This document shows, in pieces, positions 8,099-14,197 of a stretch of DNA of 14,197 nt (within the stretch, counting starts at the first letter, position 1; the number at the start of each line of letters is the position of its first letter). Location: NCBI GenBank assembly GCA_015679605.1, contig JAAAVE010000188.1, positions 1 to 14,197 of the forward strand, written 5' to 3'. The position numbers and the translations under genes are program-made. The notes under the pieces were generated by a model. That model was given only the letters and a program-made list of their open reading frames with translations, did no database searches and was not told where the DNA came from. The stretch comes from Podila epigama. Its lineage: Eukaryota; Mortierellomycota; Mortierellomycetes; Mortierellales; Mortierellaceae.

Positions 8099-10396
8099 CT
8101 AGGATGCAGGCTGCACTACCCCAACTTTGACACTTTTGATGCCTAGGGGGTTACACATGGACCGTCTAACCAGTTCCTTGTGTACCTCGTATAGGCCGAC
8201 TGGACTCGTCATTGGACAGGACTGGATGCCAAGCATGGTCAAAGAGGTGCATGACTGGGCAATGGATAACAAATCCTGGTCTTTTTGGTGCCAGACACCT
8301 TCGAGATGGAGGGTGTGGAGTTGACTGAGTTGGTGCATGGCTTTCACCATGGATTCATTTTCCTGCTCATCGTAGACATGTACTACATGTGGATGATGTT
8401 CAAGCACGAGAATCTGGACATGAAGACAGTGGGTGCCAAGACAAGCGATATCGAGTTTTTCGGGGTGGAGACCGCGGAGGGTAAGGGAGTGTAAAGATCG
8501 GAACGGATGGGAGAATAGAGGGTGTTTGTGGATTCCAGCGGACGAATTGATTTTGAAGTAGAGTGAAAGAGATTCGAGCTGGTCCGCAAAGGCTTTACAG
8601 ATGTTTTCGACCACGGCATTAAAATCGTGTGTGTTGTCATGAACGGTGAGATGCTTCAACTTTGAAAGGTGAAGATCAAGTGCTTCAGACCCTGGCAGCT
8701 CTTTCAACTTTTCGTGTGGTACTTGTGGTACTGGTGGTGCAGATAATGCTTGGTTTTGCTGTTGTGCTTCAGGTTGTTGTTGTTGCTGCTGTACTCCAGG
8801 TTGCTGCTGTTGTGAAGATGGCGGTATTATCGAAAGGGACAATGGTGCGGACGTTATTGCTATGTTAACCTTTTCTCTTGTCTTTGCTTGCAGTAGCCTC
8901 TTTCTGTCGACACACCACCGAAACAAGTTTGGTCCCATGGCTGTGATCGCCAGTTCCTCCAGGTTCTTGAATCGAGCCAGGTGTTCGAGTGATCTGTCGT
9001 CAGGATTAGAACTGCTTTTATTGTTATTGATGTCGCCGTGGTTATCATCAATCTTGGTGATGCCTTGAATGTGTGTTACTTTCAATACCCTGAGGCTCTC
9101 CTGCTGCTTTGATTCTAAACGCGAGAGACATCCATTCGCGTCGATTGACTTTCCAACAATCTCCAGAACTTTGAGCTGCTTCACCAGAGATAGGATCGAG
9201 TGGATCTGAGCTGGAAGATCTGATTGAGACTGGATAGACAACTCACGAAGGGTGTTGTTGTACGTGCGCTGTGGCAACTGTGATGATTGTTCGTTGCTGA
9301 GACCACGGTGGTCGCCGTATTGTATCGTGGCCACCACACGTTCGAGCGTCATCCAGTTTACTGGATTCTGTGTCATGTTATAAACCTCGAGTCGTTGCAG
9401 ATTGGAAAGCATATGAAAAGTAAAACAGTAAGGCAGTCGAGTATGCGGTGGCCTCTTGTCAACTCTTGGTGCACGACTTGCGTGGATCTTTTGAACTTCA
9501 GAAGTGAAGACATCCCGAAGATTGTCGTTTATTCTGTAGCCGCCGCCGTCGCCCAAAGAACTGTTCTCCAAGAACATCGTTAGGTTGTGTGCTTGCTTCG
9601 TAGATAAAGACCTCGAGGGGCGGCTCCGTGCGCGAGGCACTCGCTCATGTGCCAGCTGGAACGTTTTCAGTCGATGGACTGGGATCCTGAGGGTCCGGAT
9701 ATTCTCTGGATGCAAGGCCAAGAGTCCGCGTTGCAGATGTTCAAGCACGCCTCGGCAGTGGAGGGGCAGATAATGAATGTATTGGCAGGGGGATGGCAAG
9801 AACCCGAGCGAGTCGCCGCGGTGACGCATCTTTTCGAGATTTAGAACCTGGAGATGGCGCAGATAACAATCCGTGGTCCACCGCGTGGATGGCGCTTTGT
9901 CGACTATCACCTGCTGGTGACGCCATTTCTTGGCGGCGTACGGCGAGAGATCGTAACAGTTGTGCTCTTCCATACCGGAACGGATGACTGGATAGAAATT
10001 ACAGAGATCAGGTAGTAAGGTGGCATAGAGTGTGGCTATAAGCATTTGTTCACGGTTTTCATGGCAGATGGATGTCGGTGCTTGGGGGCGGTTGACGGTG
10101 GAACAGAGATGTATAATGGATGCGTCTCTACTTTCACTCTCAACAGGCACAGGCGGGGCAGGAATCGTTTCGATACGATTCTTGTCCCTGATCTCGGCCA
10201 GGAGTTGGAATGGGTCACGATAGAGAAGGGGCACGACCAGGAAGAAACAAGCCCTGTTGACACGCATGAGGGCCAACAAGGAGTTTATGTCGGAGTGGAG
10301 GAACTTGACAATGCACTCGAGACATTCTTGCGGAAAGGTCGACCAGGATGGAACTTGTTTCATTGGAGACAACAGGGACATCTGCTCTGGATTCAT
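8099..10396 (-). CDS. F-box-like protein with leucine-rich sequence and a polyglutamine tract, 765 residues
   Basis: Probable substrate receptor of an SCF ubiquitin ligase. The start is the first ATG in the open frame (10396); the frame runs on upstream to 10462 but without another ATG. An F-box-like segment covers about residues 18-62: the FPQECLECIVKFL helix, the spaced hydrophobics of INSLLALMRVNRACF, then PLLYRDPF, matching the family pattern of Leu-Pro helix, VCR-like turn and 'LYR' end. The middle and C-terminal parts contain irregular leucine-rich stretches (for example LRELSIQSQ, LKVLEIVGK, LEELAITAM, LHTLHLEGVW) spaced as in degenerate LRR folds. A Gln-rich insert lies at about 527-555. 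No intron is evident. Large, divergent F-box/LRR proteins of this kind are numerous in Mortierella-like fungi, so no single target can be named. The gene converges on rit1. Confidence 0.8.
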   Translation of the reverse strand: MNPEQMSLLSPMKQVPSWSTFPQECLECIVKFLHSDINSLLALMRVNRACFFLVVPLLYRDPFQLLAEIRDKNRIETIPAPPVPVESESRDASIIHLCSTVNRPQAPTSICHENREQMLIATLYATLLPDLCNFYPVIRSGMEEHNCYDLSPYAAKKWRHQQVIVDKAPSTRWTTDCYLRHLQVLNLEKMRHRGDSLGFLPSPCQYIHYLPLHCRGVLEHLQRGLLALHPENIRTLRIPVHRLKTFQLAHERVPRARSRPSRSLSTKQAHNLTMFLENSSLGDGGGYRINDNLRDVFTSEVQKIHASRAPRVDKRPPHTRLPYCFTFHMLSNLQRLEVYNMTQNPVNWMTLERVVATIQYGDHRGLSNEQSSQLPQRTYNNTLRELSIQSQSDLPAQIHSILSLVKQLKVLEIVGKSIDANGCLSRLESKQQESLRVLKVTHIQGITKIDDNHGDINNNKSSSNPDDRSLEHLARFKNLEELAITAMGPNLFRWCVDRKRLLQAKTREKVNIAITSAPLSLSIIPPSSQQQQPGVQQQQQQPEAQQQNQALSAPPVPQVPHEKLKELPGSEALDLHLSKLKHLTVHDNTHDFNAVVENICKAFADQLESLSLYFKINSSAGIHKHPLFSHPFRSLHSLTLRGLHPEKLDIACLGTHCLHVQILVLEHHPHVVHVYDEQENESMVKAMHQLSQLHTLHLEGVWHQKDQDLLSIAQSCTSLTMLGIQSCPMTSPVGLYEVHKELVRRSMCNPLGIKSVKVGVVQPAS
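8740..8818 (-). repeat. CAG/CAA trinucleotide-rich tract encoding polyglutamine in the F-box gene
   Basis: On the minus strand this stretch reads as mixed CAG and CAA codons giving runs of four and six Gln with Pro, Val, Glu and Ala interruptions. It separates two leucine-rich parts of the protein and is likely a flexible linker that varies in length between strains. Confidence 0.8.
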
Positions 10397-10505
10397 CCAG
10401 ATATGCACAGGTGAGGTGGAAAAGGTGGAGAAAAAAAGAGGAAGAAGAGTCGAATTAACCAAGGAAAAGGTGGAGAAATTAAGAAAGGTTTATTTTTTCA
10501 GTGGC

Positions 10506-10524
10506 GTGTGTGTGTGTGTGTGTG
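10506..10524. repeat. GT dinucleotide microsatellite upstream of the F-box gene
   Basis: About 9.5 GT units, about 110 bases upstream of the F-box start codon on its promoter side. Confidence 0.9.
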
Positions 10525-10900
10525 AGCAATAATGTCAGTGCCACTGTACATGAACAGCACCATGGCATGACTGAACCGGTGCAGTGAATTGTGCATGTAT
10601 GCATGGAAGGATGCGGGTACTTTACAGAGCGATGGATAGTCTGTCTTCTGCCTCTGTTTAATTTCCCTTTGCGCATTGCGCATTGTGCATCACTCATGCT
10701 CACATCGACATCGAAGGCTCTTCTCTTTTCTGTCCATTCAAAATATACACATTGGGCGTTAAGAAAGAGAGTGAGAGTGAGAGTGAGAAGCAAAAAGAGA
10801 AAAAAATACCTATTGGCGAGATGTGTCGCATAGTGGCATGGAGATGGTCTTTTTTGTTATTATTGTTTCCATGTCAATGACTCTTTGGTTGTACAAGTTT

Positions 10901-10929
10901 TGTTGTTGTTGTTGTTGTTGTTGTTGTTG
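10901..10929. repeat. TGT trinucleotide microsatellite (about 9.7 copies)
   Basis: A near-perfect TGT run in the divergent promoter. It gives spurious polycysteine or polyglutamine runs in overlapping open frames, which are not taken as genes. Confidence 0.92.
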
Positions 10930-11469
10930 GGATGCATCTCTCTTTATTGTTGTTTTCACCCACATTCGCCTCCTTGTTGGTCTCACATCTATCTTTCTCT
11001 CTCCATCGATCTCTCTCTTTGCTTTGCCTTTATTGACAACTAACGTGAGAGCCAACGGCCTCGCAAAAGGCAAATGTCGTGCACCTTGCTCTGCTTGCGC
11101 CAACAATGTCACTCACTCGCGTAAAAACGTGTCAACAAAGCCACCCTTCTCTTTGTTCGCGTTTTGGAATTTCTCCCACTCCTTTCAAAAAACCATTCCT
11201 CAGAAAAAGGACCCTATTTCTTGTTCTATCCTAGACTTCACTATCCATGACCCTGGTGTTTGTTTCTTTTTTGGTCACTCTACTCGGTACAAGTCAAGCC
11301 ATTCATTCTTGACCTATCTTTCTTTCTTTCTTTTTTTTTTTCTCTTTCTCTCTCACTCTCTTTCTCACGCACACACTCTCACTCACTAGCACATTCACTT
11401 GTTCATTCACCTACCACCCCCTCTTCACACCAACTCAAGCATTCTTCTTTCTTTCTTTCTTGTTGAACC

Positions 11470-11500
11470 ACGCGTCAATACAATCAAATTTTGACACGCG
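11470..11500. promoter_or_regulatory. ACGCGT box and imperfect inverted repeat upstream of the secreted-protein gene
   Basis: ACGCGT at 11470-11475 matches the MluI cell-cycle box core bound by MBF-type factors in other fungi. The sequence cgcgtcaa (11471-11478) is mirrored by ttgacacgcg (11491-11500) with two extra bases, forming an imperfect inverted repeat about 37-67 bases before the ATG. Binding is inferred; the six-base core also occurs by chance. Confidence 0.3.
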
Positions 11501-11536
11501 ACCAGATAATATTAAAAAACCAAGGAATACACGTCA

Positions 11537-12727
11537 ATGAGTAAGCAGAATAGACGCTCCAAGGTCACAACCTTGTCTCTCGGCCTTGCCCTCGCCCTGA
11601 CCCTCCTTTCATCGTCTTCATCGACGACGTTCGTGTCGGCTCAGCAACAACAACAGCAACAAGGCACTGGTGACTCGACAGCACCACTTCGATTGTACCA
11701 GGATAAGGAACGAGTGGTGCAGAGTGAGGCCGACTTTGCGACCTTTGATTCGAACGATTATGCGTCGCCAGAACTGGCTGCTACGGCAGTATCACCCTTT
11801 TGCAAGTCGTTCACGTTCTTGTGTCACGTCCGATGCTTGCAGCGCGGGGATGGTCGCAAGACTGTTGACGGCACTCGTGCGCCTAATGGGGCTTCAGAGG
11901 CGGCGGGCTCGGGTGAGGAAATCAACCGATGCATCCATGTTCCAGACACCAAGACCAATCGCGTTCTGTGCCTGTGTAACAATGGTGTGGATCTGACAGC
12001 AGAGGTGGACTATGCGCTCGAGGGCGTGGTCGACATTACTGCTGCGGGAGGTGATGGCACAGGTACTGGCGAGGCTGGCAAGATTCGAGAGGTCGTGTAT
12101 GGTGCCACCAAGACTGTCACAGTGACCGTTGTAGCGGGCGCACAGCCCACAGCCGCATTGGACGGAGGGGCGGCAGTGCCTGTCGCACAACAACAACAAC
12201 CGCCACCAGAAGCAGAGCTGCCGTCAGAAGAAGATGATGACGAAGATGAATTTTCAGACAATGAGAATGTCGTGACCGCACTAACCATTGGCGGAGACGA
12301 GGATTATGACGACGAGGACTTTGACGACGAAGACTACGACGACGCAGACTATGACGACGCGTACTATGACGACGAGGACAATGACGACGAAGACTATGAC
12401 GGTGAGGACGCTGACAATGAGGAAAATGATGATGCAGATTACGATGATGATATTGACGCTGATGCTGCCGATGGCGGTGAACTACTCTGGGATGTGGACG
12501 AGTACGACAATTTGGTACTGGATCCAACAAAGTACAGTGCGGATCAGCTAGCAGCACTTGGTGTGTTGCGTGCTGAGGCCTTCCAGTACCGACCCGAGAA
12601 CCGTGGTGGCATGTTCCCCCATTTCGTTTCTAGCAAAAGCAAACAGACGCCCAAAAAGACCACGAAGGATGACAAGAAGACGAAATCGGGAAAGAGCAAG
12701 AAGGATAAAGAGAAAGAAGAGAAATGA
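11537..12727 (+). CDS. Secreted six-cysteine protein with acidic repeat and lysine-rich tail, 396 residues
   Basis: Family not recognised. A signal peptide is clear: basic start (NRRSK), a Leu/Ala core at about 12-25, and a VSA cut site near residue 35, after which a seven-Gln run begins. So the protein is probably exported to the wall or medium. Residues 86-150 hold all six Cys (89, 96, 100, 132, 145, 147), in the order C-x6-C-x3-C-x31-C-x12-C-x-C. A Thr/Val-rich stretch and a Gln/Pro run follow to about 225. From about 230 to 315 the chain is almost entirely acidic, with a five-residue repeat at 254-303. Residues 315-360 are mixed, and 366-396 form a Lys-rich tail. No intron is evident. The stop TGA is followed directly by TAA, and AATAAA lies at 12778. 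There is no C-terminal hydrophobic stretch, so a GPI anchor is unlikely. Possible roles are cation or polyanion binding; none is shown. Confidence 0.8.
   Translation: MSKQNRRSKVTTLSLGLALALTLLSSSSSTTFVSAQQQQQQQGTGDSTAPLRLYQDKERVVQSEADFATFDSNDYASPELAATAVSPFCKSFTFLCHVRCLQRGDGRKTVDGTRAPNGASEAAGSGEEINRCIHVPDTKTNRVLCLCNNGVDLTAEVDYALEGVVDITAAGGDGTGTGEAGKIREVVYGATKTVTVTVVAGAQPTAALDGGAAVPVAQQQQPPPEAELPSEEDDDEDEFSDNENVVTALTIGGDEDYDDEDFDDEDYDDADYDDAYYDDEDNDDEDYDGEDADNEENDDADYDDDIDADAADGGELLWDVDEYDNLVLDPTKYSADQLAALGVLRAEAFQYRPENRGGMFPHFVSSKSKQTPKKTTKDDKKTKSGKSKKDKEKEEK
12296..12445 (+). repeat. Coding 15-base tandem repeat encoding ten acidic pentapeptides
   Basis: Residues 254-303 divide exactly into ten five-residue units, with ideal form DEDYD and an aromatic (Tyr or Phe) at the fourth place in six of them. 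Variants include DADYD, DAYYD, DEDND, GEDAD and NEEND. At DNA level this is a 15-base repeat rich in gacgacgag. Early units are the most regular and later ones decayed. Confidence 0.85.
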
Positions 12728-13539
12728 TAAGCACATTGCCAATTTGTTTTTTTTTTTTCTTTTTTTTTCTCGTCTACAATAAAAAATAACATCACAATTA
12801 ATTTGGACAGGAATAGCCTTTTATATCAAAAAAAGATCCATCCTCATGTCCTTCATCCTCATGTTCACTCTTAAATCACAAAAAACGAAAGAGGACTTTC
12901 ATTCACACCAAAAACACGACCAACACGACTTTTTTTTTTTTCCATTGGCAATAGTTTGAAAACATTCAAAGGCATGCAAAAAAGTGCATGAACCATGGAT
13001 CGATTGCATCGGGCGAAGTTCTATTGGCCCAGGATAGAGGGAATCCCCTTTTTCCTTTGGTCTGTTCCCTTTTGTTTGTGTCGTGCGTGCTCAGTCTGTT
13101 TTTGAGGGTAGCCCCCGTTTGCTATCGACATGTTGCCGCACGGTTAATGCGTGTTGCCATATGTTGCTACGGTCTGCTTTAGCGTGGTTCCTTACGTTTG
13201 TTTTTTTGTGCCGTAACCACTTTTTTTTTTTGTTAGGCCCTGAATGGAGGAATTCTCTTCGCTCGTGTCTCTCATGCTTGCGATCCTCATCCAGGAAATA
13301 TCCAATCTTTTTGTTCATGTCATGGCCATACAGTAATCATACAACAATCATACAACAACCATATAATGAATTGGCAAATGACATGGTAATGAAAATGGGC
13401 GGCAAAGAACCATAAAGTGCAAAGTGTATTTTCATATATATATATATAATATATGGTGGTTTCATATGGTGCAAAAAAGTTTATAAACATGTATTAGATA
13501 TAGTATATAAGGGGAGGTTTTGTTTAAATACAAGAGTTA
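12728..13539. other. Convergent intergenic region, no gene seen
   Basis: 812 bases between two converging genes. The left part holds the 3' UTR of the secreted-protein gene: T runs at about 12748-12768 and AATAAA at 12778-12783. A 15-base near-repeat (catcctcatgt type) occurs twice at 12839-12868. T runs recur near 12930 and 13200-13230. The right part, AT-rich with an (AT)n run at about 13434-13455, should contain the 3' UTR of the peptide transporter. Open frames here are short and of low complexity, and I see no family similarity. Confidence 0.6.
13335..13367. repeat. Tandem 11-base repeat, unit aatcatacaac, 3 copies
   Basis: Two identical copies (13335-13345, 13346-13356) and a diverged third (aaccatataat, 13357-13367). 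It lies downstream of the peptide transporter gene, about 170-200 bases beyond its stop codon. Confidence 0.8.
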
Positions 13540-14197
13540 TTAGATGAGATCATCCAACTTGTGGAACTTCCATGAGAAGAGACCTGTCATGGTGAACATG
13601 ACGGCGGCCTGGCCGGCATAGAGGTACACAAAGTTGGGGTCGTTGGACCAGATAGAGAGCACCATACCGATGAGGGAACCAAAGGCGTTGGTGGCCAAGA
13701 ACATGGACATGACTACCGACTTGAGCTCAACCGAGGCCATGCGGAAGGCAAACTCGAGACCAGTGGCAGAGGCAAAGATTTCGGAAATACCGATAAAGAT
13801 GTAGGCTGGCAACTGGGTCCAGATCGAGAGCTCGTTGATGCGCAACTCGATATCTTCGGGCACCTCAATGATGGCCGAAGGGTCGTTGGGGTTCTTGCCA
13901 GTAAAGTTGTAGTAAGGTGCGGACTGGTACAAAAAGTGCTGGAGGACAGTGACGTAGATGAAGCAGAGCGAGACGATAACAAAGCCGATGGTGATACGAG
14001 CAATGGGTCCAAGCTTGAAGCCGGCGCGGCGGAGGATGGGAAAGACGATGGTATCAAAGATGGGGATGAAGATGACAATGACGGCCGAGTTGATGAAGGA
14101 CAACATCTCGGGTGTGATAAAGTCAGGGCGCGACATGTTGATACCCATGTTCACAAAGTTGTCGTTCATGTTGTTGTAGAGCGCCCAGTAGAGAGGA
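13540..14197 (-). CDS. PTR2: POT/PTR2-family proton-coupled peptide transporter, 3' part only (219 residues), cut by the window edge
   Basis: Imports di- and tripeptides across the plasma membrane with protons. The frame stays open to the right edge, so the N-terminal two thirds lie outside; the Met at 14169 is internal. Just before it the frame reads PLYWALYNNM, the family's conserved P-x-[FY]-W-x-LY segment. Membrane helices follow, including one in FINSAVIVIFIPIFDTIVFP. A polar stretch with an NFTG sequon and NPNDPSAIIEVPED comes next, then the late POT signature ISEIFASATGLEFAF with its conserved Glu, the LKSVVMSMFLATNAFGSLIG helix, and a last helix before the short tail KFHKLDDLI. Third codon positions are strongly biased to C/G, more than in the neighbouring F-box gene, which suggests high expression. 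It converges on the secreted-protein gene. Confidence 0.9.
   Translation of the reverse strand, partial: PLYWALYNNMNDNFVNMGINMSRPDFITPEMLSFINSAVIVIFIPIFDTIVFPILRRAGFKLGPIARITIGFVIVSLCFIYVTVLQHFLYQSAPYYNFTGKNPNDPSAIIEVPEDIELRINELSIWTQLPAYIFIGISEIFASATGLEFAFRMASVELKSVVMSMFLATNAFGSLIGMVLSIWSNDPNFVYLYAGQAAVMFTMTGLFSWKFHKLDDLI

Larger units (their letters stand above)
10397..11536. promoter_or_regulatory. Divergent low-complexity promoter region between the F-box and secreted-protein genes
   Basis: 1140 bases without a convincing gene. In order: a purine-rich stretch just upstream of the F-box start (CT-rich on its sense strand, 10400-10490), a (GT)n repeat at 10506-10524, three seven-base units of gcgcatt type at 10671-10691, GAGAGT repeats at about 10766-10791, a (TGT)n run at 10901-10929, pyrimidine tracts at about 11310-11395 and 11445-11462, an ACGCGT box at 11470, and AT-rich ataatattaaaa at about 11506-11517, a possible TATA element about 20-30 bases before the secreted-protein ATG. 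Regulatory assignments are inferred. Confidence 0.5.

Noticed and set aside
10397-10462. Longer F-box protein starting at 10462
   Set aside because: The frame is open there but has no ATG, only a TTG at 10462. Nuclear fungal genes rarely start that way, so the first ATG at 10396 was chosen.
10823-11389. Open frame of 188 residues on the plus strand
   Set aside because: Its sequence comes from the TGT microsatellite (polycysteine) and pyrimidine tracts (Ser/Phe/Leu runs); no domain, and it lies in the promoter region of two real genes.
12117-12557. His/Arg-rich open frame of 146 residues on the minus strand, and a Thr/Met-rich one on the plus strand at 12288-12551
   Set aside because: Both are shadow frames of the acidic coding repeat; their composition follows from the 15-base unit.
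1-14197. CRISPR array, transposon, virus or prophage
   Set aside because: No regularly spaced identical repeats with unique spacers, no transposase, integrase or reverse transcriptase motifs, and no terminal inverted repeats were seen.

Overview
The window looks like nuclear DNA of a fungus. Its genes carry many short introns with GT...AG ends (about 100-200 bases, one of 445), poly-A signals of the AATAAA type, pyrimidine-rich promoters and many microsatellites. The gene content (a Rit1-type initiator tRNA modifier, an F-box protein with leucine-rich sequence, a POT peptide transporter, an MCT-like permease) and the intron density suggest an early-diverging filamentous fungus. Mortierellomycota is my best guess, made from general look only. 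There is no CRISPR array, bacterial operon, transposase or recognisable virus sequence.

Layout, left to right: (1) 1-585, the promoter region of the first gene. (2) 586-2851 (+), a seven-exon MCT-like major facilitator permease of 504 residues. (3) 3010-4321 (-), a two-exon L-lactate/malate dehydrogenase family enzyme of 404 residues, tail-to-tail with the permease. (4) 4322-5026, a divergent promoter region. (5) 5027-8018 (+), a six-exon Rit1 homologue of 634 residues. (6) 8099-10396 (-), an intronless F-box-like protein of 765 residues, tail-to-tail with rit1 across only 80 bases. (7) 10397-11536, a long low-complexity divergent promoter region. (8) 11537-12727 (+), a secreted protein of 396 residues with six cysteines, an acidic five-residue repeat and a lysine-rich tail. 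(9) 12728-13539, a gene-poor convergent spacer. (10) 13540-14197 (-), the 3' part of a POT/PTR2 peptide transporter that runs off the window.

The genes are individually transcribed. The one plausible functional link is the convergent pair of a monocarboxylate-type permease and an L-2-hydroxyacid dehydrogenase, which could handle the same class of substrate. Rit1 acts in translation, the F-box protein probably in ubiquitin ligation, and the last two genes at the cell surface.

Exon boundaries were worked out by hand from splice consensus, reading phase and family similarity. In all three spliced genes the joined exons stay in frame from ATG to stop. I see no clearly new multi-gene system. The items most worth a second look are the dehydrogenase's non-canonical substrate-loop residue and C-terminal extension, the secreted protein's charge-segregated architecture and defensin-like cysteine spacing, and a degenerate repeat inside a rit1 intron.
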